Shown here one piece after another: positions 1 to 10,729 of a stretch of 64,000 nucleotides of DNA. The DNA is from Garcia nutans (lineage: Eukaryota; Streptophyta; Magnoliopsida; Malpighiales; Euphorbiaceae). Each line of letters begins with the position of its first letter. Positions within the stretch are counted from its first letter, which is position 1. The DNA is taken from NCBI GenBank assembly GCA_947685225.1, contig CANTUV010000024.1, forward strand, positions 11,798,001-11,862,000, given 5' to 3'. The notes under the pieces were generated by a model. The model searched no databases, was not told the DNA's origin, and saw nothing but the letters and a program-made list of their open reading frames with translations. The translations under genes were made by a program, and so were the position numbers.

Positions 1-405
1 TCTAGCTTAAACAACTTGTCACCTCGGACATTTCTTCAGTTTTCAGCTTCTTTTCAAATTTGTTTTCCAAATTAGCAATTAACTTCTCAACATCTGAAGT
101 TTAAATCTTTTCTACGGCTGATCTTTCAACAATCTTCGGCTCCTTCTTCTTGTCTTGAGGATCTTGAAAGTATTGAGCCCAATCGTCATCATCATCAATG
201 ACTACTTTGTCATCATCAAATGCTACTTCACTGACCTTAGCCTTCCCTTTGTCCATCAACTTCTTAGTGCTGGCAGATGCCTCAGCAGTGTTTCCAAAAG
301 TGTAGCCAGTTGGCTCTTCATGGTCTCAGCCAGGGCCTCCTTTAGTTCTTCCATCTTGGCATTGAGGGTGTCGTCCACCATTCTTTGAATTTTCTCGGGA
401 TCCAT
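1..405 (-). pseudogene. gag start of Tat element B (broken, runs off window)
   Basis: On the minus strand an ATG at 405 opens a reading frame beginning MDPEKIQRMVDDTLNAKMEE. It aligns with the gag starts of elements A (29191), C (41482) and E (52049). Gag would form the particle of a Ty3/gypsy retrotransposon. The region covers the lysine/aspartate-rich N-terminal arm, including the run of Asp near 190-200, and leaves the window before the main gag domain. It is dead: one base is missing near 293-297 compared with A, and a TAA stop at 103-101 replaces a Glu codon. The homology is clear by eye; the loss of function is seen directly. Confidence 0.85.
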
Positions 406-505
406 TGCTCTTGGCGAGAAGATAATTGAGTTGTTGCTGGATTCTACATCACTGGCATAGGTAGGGTTGTCGTATGCTCTTGAACTACCGTACTCTAGGT
501 CTATG
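406..505 (-). other. end of the 5' leader of element B
   Basis: Reverse-strand leader between the L1 insertion and the gag ATG at 405. It aligns with 29091-29190 of element A and continues at 9653 once L1 and one TSD copy are removed. The splice acceptor seen in A, C and E (GGCTCACAG) reads GGCTCATAG here, at the junction with L1. Confidence 0.75.
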
Positions 506-776
506 TGTAATATCCTAAAATATACCCTAAAAGTGTTGGGATTATTGTTGTATTTGGATTCAATGTGTGTATTGAAGGGTAAGAGAAAAGAAGTGAAGAG
601 AAGATATGGGAATTATAAAATGTAACATATATATGAGGTATAAAATGGTGTAGGAAAAGTGAGTTGTATATATATATATTTGTATGATTAGTTAATAATA
701 ATAATAATGATAATAAGGACAAAAAGGAAAATAAAGAGGAAAGCAAAAAGAAGTTTGTGTGGAGGAGATTTAATTG

Positions 777-819
<43 letters not shown>

Positions 820-3379
820 TATGATAAGGATGAAGGAAAGAACGAGAACGTTCTTTCTTCTTCTCCTTCGTCTCCTTCTTCTTGGTAAACGAGAGAGAGA
901 GAGAGAGAGAGAGAAGCTAGAGAGAGAAAGGGGATTTTACTTCTAATTACACCAAAGATTAAGGTTATCAAGAGGCTTGCAAATGGATATTGAAGATTTG
1001 GCAAGCTATTCAAGTAAGTACTTCTCTCTTGAGTTGATTTTATTGATTATGTATATATATGTTTTTATCTTCTTGTTTTGGGTTTCTTTGGATTGAGGTA
1101 TGGTTGGTGTTTAAGATGATGGAAATGAAAGATTGAAGTATGTAATTGTGTTGAATTGGTATTTAAGTGTTGATAATTTGGGGTATTTGTGATGATGATG
1201 ATGAATTGTTGAGTTAGGATTGGATATGAATGAAATGGTATTTTGAGTAATTGATTATAGTGATGTATATATATTGATTGTTATGGTGATATAATGAAGT
1301 TATATAAATGTTAAAGTGATATGGAATTGATAAATATGAACAAAGATGATGATTAAAAGGGTTGTGGTATGAATTTTGGAAATGGTTTGGTCTTTGAGTT
1401 CTTGAAGGACACGGCCAAATTATGAGAGACATGGCCAAGTTAGGGCAACTTGGCCGTGTTGGATGGATTTTGGAGAGACACGGCCACAAGCTTGGCCGTG
1501 TCCCTTGAATGTGTTTGCTACTGCCTGACTTTTGTTGAGAGACACGGCCGTGTCCTCTGCCCGTGTCTGAGTCTGTTTGAAATTGTGATGAGAGACACGG
1601 CCACAAGCTTGGCCGTGTCCCATGCCCGTGTTCGCTACTGCCAAAATTGTGTTGAGAGACACGGCCACAAGCTTGGCCGTGTCCCTCAAGTGTGCTGCCC
1701 GTGTCCCTCAAATGTGTTAAGTAATGTTTTATTCTTTGTCCTTCTTACATTGTTATATATTCTTCTTATATTGTTGGATCTTTAAAAGGGTCTTTTGGTA
1801 CCTAAACACACTTAAAACAATAATGATCCAACCAAAAGTATATAGAAGATTATAAATCCATGAATAATGTAAAGTGTGATGTATCTAACAATGATGGTAT
1901 AGGAAATGTGGAAGATATAATGATCATGTATACTTGAGTGATGAATTGATCAATATGATTTGATGATACTATATGAATAATGTTATGTTCTATGCTTTGT
2001 AAATTGTAATGTGTTATATGAATGATGTGATGTTGTGATGAAGCATGAAATATAAAATATGTGATATTGTGATGACAGATGAAATGTGAGTTGAAATCAA
2101 ATGAAATATGAAGCCATTGTTATTGGCTATGATGATTCAAATGAGATGTGAGCCATTGTTATTGGCTATGGTGATTTTAATGTGATGTGATGAAGCCATT
2201 GTGATTGGCTATGATGATTCAAATAAAATGTGAACCATTGTTATTGGTTATGATAATTCAATTGAGAATAAAATTGATAAATGAGTTGTGTGACTAATGT
2301 GTTATTCCATTTTCAGAGTTTGTTGTTGGTGGCATGCCTAAGAAGTGTAACAATCTCTTGAAGTTAGGTTGGATTAAATCCTTGAAGCCTAATTGAGATG
2401 TTACCACCCTTGAAGCTAGGTTGGATTGGTTCTTGAAGCCAAGTTGGGTTGAAGCTTAGCATGCTTTGCTCCCCTTGAAGCTTGGTTGAACCTAATCCTT
2501 GAAGCCTAGTTGGGTCTATGATAATGATAAATGTGATAATTAAACCAAAGCATTACTCTGAAAATTGAATGGCATATTAGTATGTTGTTTGGGCCCAAGT
2601 CTGTCTTTGTTGTCAATGTGATTCATGCTTGATGAATTGTGAATAAAATGATGTTATGAAGTATGATTTTGTAATATGTGCATTGATGTATTGAAGAGGA
2701 ATGTGTTTTGAGGGACTTTGTTGAGATACGGGCTTATGAACATGTTGTATGATGTGTAAAATGTATATGAAGGTGGAATTTGTGAGAATTGCTATTATGA
2801 AAATTTGGATAGATCATTGAATGGTGTTTTGTTAAAATGATGTATGTTATATATATATATATGAAATAGAAAGGGCAAGAATTGTGTTATGAATGTTCCA
2901 TGTAATTATATATCAAATTTGCAAAGATAGTGAGAACTTCTGAAGAATGCATTGAGAAAGGAATACGTGGTAAGAAAACAATAAAACTAAATGCTAAAAA
3001 TTTAAGGTATGATTCTTTTGGCAAAGTTTATTTTATTATTGTTTTATTTAGTACTACTAAGCTCTCGGGCTTAGCGCGGATGTTTAATCGCGCAGGTATT
3101 TATGAGGTTAATTTGGAAGTTTAGCTGTGGTGCCACGAGAAGAGTAAGGGTGTCTCGAGACCAACTAGAAGGTGATGCATACATATATGATTTTAATTAT
3201 GTTGCATTTTTAATAAGAGCAATGATTTTATAAATGTGTTTCAAAGTAATGTAAAATTTTATGAATTCGGTTAAAGGTAAATAAACTGAAAATTTACGTG
3301 ACATTCTGATACTACATATATGTATTGTATGTATACTAGGTATATGTATGGTACTTATATGGAGTATCAGGGTGTTACA
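506..3379 (+). repeat. 5' LTR of L1
   Basis: Begins TGTAATATCC and ends GGTGTTACA. It contains a (TTA)n tract near 778-812, a (GA)n tract near 891-913, a splice-donor-like GTAAGTA at 1014, a GC-rich hairpin array at 1408-1715, an acceptor-like TTTCAG ending at 2316, diverged repeats of the type CTTGAAGCCTA at 2350-2520, a CGCG hairpin at 3074-3093 and a terminal inverted repeat at 3307-3369. The 64-aa frame at 2930-3124 recurs in the other LTR simply because the LTRs are copies. Confidence 0.95.
1408..1715 (+). repeat. GC-rich hairpin array in L1 5' LTR
   Basis: Repeated GACACGGCC and GGCCGTGTC motifs form inverted repeats. The best copy has 10-base arms GACACGGCCA / TGGCCGTGTC around a 6-base loop and occurs at about 1485-1511, 1594-1619 and 1657-1682. 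This is the most CpG-dense stretch of an otherwise AT-rich LTR. It recurs at 7678-7985 in the other LTR. Confidence 0.9.
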
Positions 3380-3386
3380 ATTATTT

Positions 3387-3399
3387 TGGTATCAGAGCT
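3387..3399 (+). other. L1 primer binding site (tRNA-iMet type)
   Basis: TGGTATCAGAGCT lies seven bases after the 5' LTR end. TGGTATCAGAGC is the standard complement of the 3' end of initiator methionine tRNA used by many plant retrotransposons. Confidence 0.92.
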
Positions 3400-6300
3400 T
3401 AGGTTTGAAATTCTCGGCCTAAGTGAAATTAAAAAGAAAATTTTTGAAAAATTTAAATGAGAATCAAAAAGAAGAGTTTTGAAATGCAATTGGTAATATA
3501 TGCATATGCATTCACATCTAGGTTGGTCTCAAACGTGGCATTATGTGAATTGTGATGTATTTGGATTACATGAGATAAATGATAGTATGTAAATGAGGTT
3601 TCATATGAAAGTAAAATTTTAAAATGTTGATAATTGAAAAGTGATTGTGATGTAAAGAAATGATATGGAATTTATAAGTAAAAGTGTAATTGTTGACATG
3701 TGTATGACATATAAGGAAATGGCTAAAAGAATAAAGTTGGAAATGAGTTAAAAACAGAATTTAGATTAAAGTATGTAATCTTTCCTCTATTATTTGAACC
3801 TCTTTCTAATAAACTTATGTTTAGATTTCTAGAAAGAGGAAATATTGCTGGATGAGTAATATGGAAAGATATATGGTTTAAATGAAAAGATTACAGTGGA
3901 TTATTGAATGAGTTGATTGGTATAGATTAAGTATGATAATTTAAGGTATGGACGTGAAAAACTAAGGTTTGCTTAAGAGGAAAAAGAGATGATGTTGGTT
4001 AAATATAAAGAGATATTGGTGTTGATTGTATTGTTAATTTAGTGCAAACATGGTGATTTCAATGTTAGAAATGTGATATGTTTGAATATTGTAAAAGCTC
4101 TTGTAAATGGTGATAATATATGATACTTAAATTTTTGGAATGAGCTCGGTAATGGTGAAACATATATGTTTGATGTTGCTTAGTAGTATATATATACAAG
4201 ATGTTTTAAGATTGATATTAAGAGAATGAGATGAATAAATGGAAGTTTAAGTAAACTAATAAGTTGAGAACTTATGGTTATAATGGAATGTAGATAAAGA
4301 TTATTTAGATATTGATAGTTTAATGTATTCAATACATGAGATATATGAAATGAATAGTAGTGCACATGAAAGTATTATGAATTGGGGAATGAGATTGATA
4401 ATAGGAAAATTTGATTAGAAAAAAAAAAGGATTGAGTAAATGGAAATGAGTTACTTTAAGTAATTTGATTGGAAAGGAAGAAAATGGGTAGGAAAGATAT
4501 GTTAAAGGTATTTAAAAACAAATGTGAGAAAGATATCACATTGGACATGTGATTAAGATCTTTGTAAAATAATATTATAAGTAGAGCGTATATATTTATT
4601 GAAGTTAAGGAATAATTTAAGTTATGTTAAAAGTATGAGAATGATAATAGTCCAAGGAAAGTGATAAATATTAAATTTGTCTAAACTATATGCAAAAGAG
4701 AAATTTAATAAATTGCATAATTATGTGTATATATATAAAGGATATGTAAGAGGAATTTTCGACATGAATATATATAAGAAAGGTGGGAAGTGAGTCACAT
4801 TATGAATGTGACTTATGAATGCATATATGATATGTTTATTATTTTATACCATTGTATGTTTAATGGTATTAGAAATGAGATTGCATATAGTAGTGGATTT
4901 AATAAAGATTAAATTTTCGTAGAATAGATTATGTGATGAAACAGAAAATGAGAATGAATTTGGGTAATATGGGGCTATGAAATTGTTATGATAATAACTA
5001 AATCAGGTTATCATAAGATGTTTTGGGAACTTAAAGTATTTGTGTGTGGAAATATTTTATGTATAAGTGTAATAGGAAATTGTAAGGAAAGAATAATGTA
5101 TTTTAAAAAAAAAAAATTTTAAGGAGATGGATTGAAAATGGAGTAATGAATGATATATGTGCAAGATTTGTATTTGATTGAAGGTTGAGTGTAGAAAATG
5201 TTAAAGATTATATTATGGAACATGAGTTAGGTTATGATGATCAAATAATTAAAAGCAAACTGGTTGAGATGAAACTAAAAAGGTGTTAACTCTTGGTGTA
5301 ATAAAAGTTTAAAGTATATATATAAATTGTTGTGATACAATCTAGCTTTATAATTGTGATGGCTGGAAATCGAATAATAGAAGAACAATATTGATTTACA
5401 AATCCTAGGTGTGATTGTTAATATATCATGGTCATATGAGTTGGTTAGTGTGATTAATTGGTTGGTTTTATTATCTTCAGAGTTAGAGCTGAGATAATAT
5501 AATTGTAGTACAATTTTGGTGAGATGGATAAATATGTTCCTATAAACATGGTTAAAAGATATGATTTAAGCTTGTCTAGATAATATGATTGAATAATGAG
5601 ATGTTCAATATAGTTAATGATATATGTGTATACTACTTTGATATGATGAAAAACTATGATTATTGACAAGGATGTTGGAAATGAATTATAAATGAGGTAA
5701 AATGTTTAATTGATTATGAGAAATAAATGGTGAAAAGATAAGGAACGGATTTGTCTACCTCCTGTGGAACCAAGCGGACCCATTGTGTTGGGCAACCGAA
5801 CTTGGACTACCGACCTGGTCGAAGGAAAGTTTGTTTATGAAGCTATAGTTGTTGATTATATTGATATACTTTGCATGAGTATGAGAGATGATGATATACT
5901 TATAGTAATAATGAAAAGTATATTTATAAGTATGATTTCTATTGATTGAGTATATGAATCTGAAAAGACAAGAATTTGAATATAAGTTTGATCTAATGAG
6001 ATTAGGTTATATATATATATGTATATATTGTAAAATCCAATGATAAATGTGGATAAGATAATTGTTGGATTGAATCAAATAAGGTTGAGATATTAGTATA
6101 TTGTGTGTAATAGATCGATTGATCTAGATTTCGCTAAAGTTGCAAGTCAATATTGAGATTTAATACGTACAGTTGTATTGGGAGTGTAGAATCTAAATGG
6201 TAATGTGTATGATATAATATTCTGGCATATGAATGAATATAAATAAATTGAATTATATCAATTGTGTTTGATGAGGAAAAGAGAAATGTTGTTTATCTGT

Positions 6301-6770
6301 TAAGTAAGTTTAAAAGTTTGGTATTAATATTTATATTAAGTGAAAAGTAAGTTAAAGGAATTAAAAATATTGTTATCCATTGAGATTTGGTAAATGTTAT
6401 TTTGAAAGTGATAGTAAGAATGGAATAATCAATGTTAAGATATTGATATTGGAAGTTAAAGTTAAGAATATCTATAAAGAGATAATGTGATAATTTGACT
6501 TTAATACAAAGATAAAATTCATTGGTAATGTAATGAGTTATCTTAATTGCTTTGTTGAGAAAGTAATAAGATATAAAGGTATATATATCTATACATTGAT
6601 GAATTGTGAAAATTCAGAGAAGATGATTATTTCTAAGGGGGAGAGTAGAAGTTATGTGAGTTGATAAAATTATAATGTACGATACGATTATCTTCATATG
6701 GAAGTTAAAATGGTGATTTGTTCTAAATGGGTTGTTAGTATGCTGGATAATTTCGAGGACGAAATTATTT
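3400..6770 (+). other. L1 non-coding internal domain
   Basis: AT-rich sequence without a reading frame that resembles gag, protease, reverse transcriptase or integrase; stops are dense in all frames. Two details stand out: a strong hairpin at 3781-3842 also present in L2, and a GC-rich island at about 5744-5832 not seen in L2. The stretch probably serves as packaged RNA rather than coding sequence (inference from LARD biology). Confidence 0.85.
3781..3842 (+). ncRNA. conserved hairpin in L1 internal domain
   Basis: CCTCTTTCTA at 3799-3808 pairs perfectly with TAGAAAGAGG at 3830-3839. A competing outer pair is TTTCCTCT (3781-3788) with AGAGGAAA (3835-3842). The block lies about 400 bases after the primer site and is conserved in L2 (18100-18162), while the surrounding DNA is more diverged. 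The position suits a packaging or dimerisation signal; this is inference. Confidence 0.55.
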
Positions 6771-6782
6771 AAGGGGGAGAGA
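6771..6782 (+). other. L1 polypurine tract
   Basis: AAGGGGGAGAGA lies two bases before the 3' LTR, where plus-strand DNA synthesis would be primed. The preceding block TTTCGAGGACGAAATT is shared with L2. Confidence 0.9.
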
Positions 6783-6784
6783 AT

Positions 6785-7055
6785 TGTAATATCCTAAAAT
6801 ATACCCTAAAAGTGTTGGGATTATTGTTGTATTTGGATTCAATGTGTGTATTGAAGGGTAAGAGAAAAGAAGTGAAGAGAAGATATGGGAATTATAAAAT
6901 GTAACATATATATGAGGTATAAAATGGTGTAGGAAAAGTGAGTTGTATATATATATATTTGTATGATTAGTTAATAATAATAATAATGATAATAAGGACA
7001 AAAAGGAAAATAAAGAGGAAAGCAAAAAGAAGTTTGTGTGGAGGAGATTTAATTG

Positions 7056-7094
<39 letters not shown>

Positions 7095-9647
7095 GATAAG
7101 GATGAAGGAAAGAACGAGAACGTTCTTTCTTCTTCTCCTTCGTCTCCTTCTTCTTGGTAAACGAGAGAGAGAGAGAGAGAGAGAAGCTAGAGAGAGAAAG
7201 GGGATTTTACTTCTAATTACACCAAAGATTAAGGTTATCAAGAGGCTTGCAAATGGATATTGAAGATTTGGCAAGCTATTCAAGTAAGTACTTCTCTCTT
7301 GAGTTGATTTTATTGATTATGTATATATATGTTTTTATCTTCTTGTTTTGGGTTTCTTTGGATTGAGGTATGGTTGGTGTTTAAGATGATGGAAATGAAA
7401 GATTGAAGTATGTAATTGTGTTGAATTGGTATTTAAGTGTTGATAATTTGGGGTATTTGTGATGATGATGATGAATTGTTGAGTTAGGATTTGATATGAA
7501 TGAAATGGTATTTTGAGTAATTGATTATAGTGATGTATATATATTGATTGTTATGGTGATATAATGAAGTTATATAAATGTTAAAGTGATATGGAATTGA
7601 TAAATATGAACAAAGATGATGATTAAAAGGGTTGTGGTATGAATTTTGGAAATGGTTTGGTCTTTGAGTTCTTGAAGGACACGGCCAAATTATGAGAGAC
7701 ATGGCCAAGTTAGGGCAACTTGGCCGTGTTGGATGGATTTTGGAGAGACACGGCCACAAGCTTGGCCGTGTCCCTTGAATGTGTTTGCTACTGCCTGACT
7801 TTTGTTGAGAGACACGGCCGTGTCCTCTGCCCGTGTCTGAGTCTGTTTGAAATTGTGATGAGAGACACGGCCACAAGCTTGGCCGTGTCCCATGCCCGTG
7901 TTCGCTACTGCCAAAATTGTGTTGAGAGACACGGCCACAAGCTTGGCCGTGTCCCTCAAGTGTGCTGCCCGTGTCCCTCAAATGTGTTAAGTAATGTTTT
8001 ATTCTTTGTCCTTCTTACATTGTTATATATTCTTCTTATATTGTTGGATCTTTAAAAGGGTCTTTTGGTACCTAAACACACTTAAAACAATAATGATCTA
8101 ACCAAAAGTATATAGAAGATTATAAATCCATGAATAATGTAAAGTGTGATGTATCTAACAATGATGGTATAGGAAATGTGGAAGATATAATGATCATGTA
8201 TACTTGAGTGATGAATTGATCAATATGATTTGATGATACTATATGAATAATGTTATGTTCTATGCTTTGTAAATTGTAATGTGTTATATGAATGATGTGA
8301 TGTTGTGATGAAGCATGAAATATAAAATATGTGATATTGTGATGACAGATGAAATGTGAGTTGAAATCAAATGAAATATGAAGCCATTGTTATTGGCTAT
8401 GATGATTCAAATGAGATGTGAGCCATTGTTATTGGCTATGGTGATTTTAATGTGATGTGATGAAGCCATTGTGATTGGCTATGATGATTCAAATAAAATG
8501 TGAACCATTGTTATTGGTTATGATAATTCAATTGAGAATAAAATTGATAAATGAGTTGTGTGACTAATGTGTTATTCCATTTTCAGAGTTTGTTGTTGGT
8601 GGCATGCCTAAGAAGTGTAACAATCTCTTGAAGTTAGGTTGGATTAAATCCTTGAAGCCTAATTGAGATGTTACCACCCTTGAAGCTAGGTTGGATTGGT
8701 TCTTGAAGCCAAGTTGGGTTGAAGCTTAGCATGCTTTGCTCCCCTTGAAGCTTGGTTGAACCTAATCCTTGAAGCCTAGTTGGGTCTATGATAATGATAA
8801 ATGTGATAATTAAACCAAAGCATTACTCTGAAAATTGAATGGCATATTAGTATGTTGTTTGGGCCCAAGTCTGTCTTTGTTGTCAATGTGATTCATGCTT
8901 GATGAATTGTGAATAAAATGATGTTATGAAGTATGATTTTGTAATATGTGCATTGATGTATTGAAGAGGAATGTGTTTTGAGGGACTTTGTTGAGATATG
9001 GGCTTATGAACATGTTGTATGATGTGTAAAATGTATATGAAGGTGGAATTTGTGAGAATTGCTATTATAAAAATTTGGATAGATCATTGAATGGTGTTTT
9101 GTTAAAATGATGTATGTTATATATATATATGAAATAGAAAGGGCAAGAATTGTGTTATGAATGTTCCATGTAATTATATATCAAATTTGCAAAGATAGTG
9201 AGAACTTCTGAAGAATGCATTGAGAAAGGAATACGTGGTAAGAAAACAATAAAACTAAATGCTAAAAATTTAAGGTATGATTCTTTTGGCAAAGTTTATT
9301 TTATTATTGTTTTATTTAGTACTACTAAGCTCTCGGGCTTAGCGCGGATGTTTAATCGCGCAGGTATTTATGAGGTTAATTTGGAAGTTTAGCTGTGGTG
9401 CCACGAGAAGAGTAAGGGTGTCTCGAGACCAACTAGAAGGTGATGCATACATATATGATTTTAATTATGTTGCATTTTTAATAAGAGCAATGATTTTATA
9501 AATGTGTTTCAAAGTAATGTAAAATTTTATGAATTCGGTTAAAGGTAAATAAACTGAAAATTTACGTGACATTCTGATACTACATATATGTATTGTATGT
9601 ATACTAGGTATATGTATGGTACTTATATGGAGTATCAGGGTGTTACA
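6785..9647 (+). repeat. 3' LTR of L1
   Basis: Copy of 506-3379 with shorter TTA and GA tracts. I noticed substitutions near 7492, 8098, 8998 and 9068. It holds the same hairpin array (7678-7985), donor (7284), acceptor (ends 8586), CGCG hairpin (9342-9361) and terminal inverted repeat. Confidence 0.95.
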
Positions 9648-9652
9648 CTATG

Positions 9653-10640
9653 AGCCAAAAAAGATCAATGATATGTTATGCAATGCGTGTATACAAAAAT
9701 AACAACAAACAAACAAAGGTAGTTAGGACTTTCCTTCCAACCTTATAACTTCCACACAAGAATGGTGAGTCTCTTTTCCTAAGTATATGGTCAACAAAAT
9801 ACCAATATGGGATATGATAATTCTCATTAATTAGGTTTTAATCCATTGAATCTCAATTAAAATAGCTCTTATGCAATATTGGATAAAAAATAAATTAAGA
9901 GGTTTATCATAAATAGATTTCTTATTTGAAAAAGTAACTAGTGATTCATGCCAAAAACAAGCCCATGATCAATAATTCTTTATTATAAACTAAGCTCACA
10001 ATTGATTTTTGGTATTTTCATAATTGACCTAAATATTTGTAAGCTCATTTTAGGAAAAGTTGTAATGAAGTGAAAAAATAGTTTTGTTTCAAAGCCCATA
10101 AAAAGATTTTAGAAAAAATGAATTTTGGGCTTTGAGGTGGAAAAGAATTTTTTGATCCATTTTTAAAAGTTTTATGATCAAAGACCATCTTTAAAAGTTT
10201 TAAAAATAGTTTTGGTCTTTTGGACTTTAAAGGAAAAAAATATTTTTGAGCTTACAATATAGGTAGGTCATATTAGAAAAAAGAACAAACCAAATAAGCC
10301 ATGATTTAATCCAAGATAAATTAACCATAGTTAAACAACAAGCATTTGGGGTAAAAACCGAAGAAAAATAACTAGGTCAATTACATGAGCTTGAATCTTT
10401 GGGTTGAAAGGTTTTAGGCTCATATAGCAAGTATATACCAAAAGGTACAAGGCTATGAGTGGTTATGCCATGCTCGATCTCCATACCTTGAGTGAAAGTA
10501 TGGTATCCCTTACATAACACAACACGGGTAATATGGGCATCCTAACTCATGCACACAATGCAATCTAAATGATGCAATGGACAATGTCATAATAAGAAAG
10601 AATAAAATAATATAAAGACCAATGAAATCAACATCTCTTA
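9653..10640 (-). other. leader of element B
   Basis: Reverse complement of the long untranslated leader found in A (28204-29190), C (40323-41481) and E (50896-52048). On the minus strand a short frame beginning MEIEHGITTHSLVPFG runs from about 10487 and stops after about 35 codons, matching the leader frame of C and E. No gene is expected here. Confidence 0.8.
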
Positions 10641-10658
10641 TCCCCAGTGGAGTCTCCA
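10641..10658 (-). other. primer binding site of element B
   Basis: On the minus strand TGGAGACTCCACTGGGGA follows the LTR end at 10660. It is a one-base variant of TGGCGACTCCACTGGGGA, the primer site reported for Tat/Ogre elements and generally assigned to tRNA-Arg (from memory). Confidence 0.85.
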
Positions 10659-10729
10659 CTGTGAGCGAAGATTCTCGCCCCCACTACCATATGGAATGGT
10701 TCTTGCGACTTTGGCATTGTTAGGCTCAG

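Larger units (their letters stand above)
506..9647 (+). mobile_element. L1: complete non-autonomous LARD retrotransposon
   Basis: The element has two nearly identical LTRs (506-3379 and 6785-9647), a primer site just after the first, a polypurine tract just before the second, and a 5-bp TSD, CTATG, at 501-505 and 9648-9652. Its internal domain of about 3.4 kb contains no gag or pol that I can detect. Large LTRs with a non-coding internal domain define LARDs, which are mobilised by proteins of autonomous relatives. The primer site, and the conserved block (TTTCGAGGACGAAATT) just before the PPT, resemble those of Tekay/Del chromoviruses, so that lineage is the likely helper (inference). By eye the LTRs differ by about four substitutions plus microsatellite lengths, so the insertion is recent. 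Confidence 0.95.

Noticed and set aside
707..946. Frames with Leu/Ile or Arg/Glu runs (also near 7036, 14920, 21156 and on the minus strand at 501 and 6765).
   Set aside because: They are translations of the (TTA)n, (CTT)n and (GA)n tracts in the LTRs.
1408..1715. CRISPR-like array.
   Set aside because: Plant LTR context, irregular spacing, palindromic units and no cas genes.
1450..1785. Frame of 111 codons repeated at 7720, and similar ones at 15661, 21909 and 26153.
   Set aside because: They are translations of the GACACGGCC palindrome arrays; open only because of repeat periodicity, with no conservation of protein between families.
2930..3124. 64-aa frame present twice (also 9198-9392).
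   Set aside because: The duplication is only the LTR pair; L2 and S2 have stops in the matching region.
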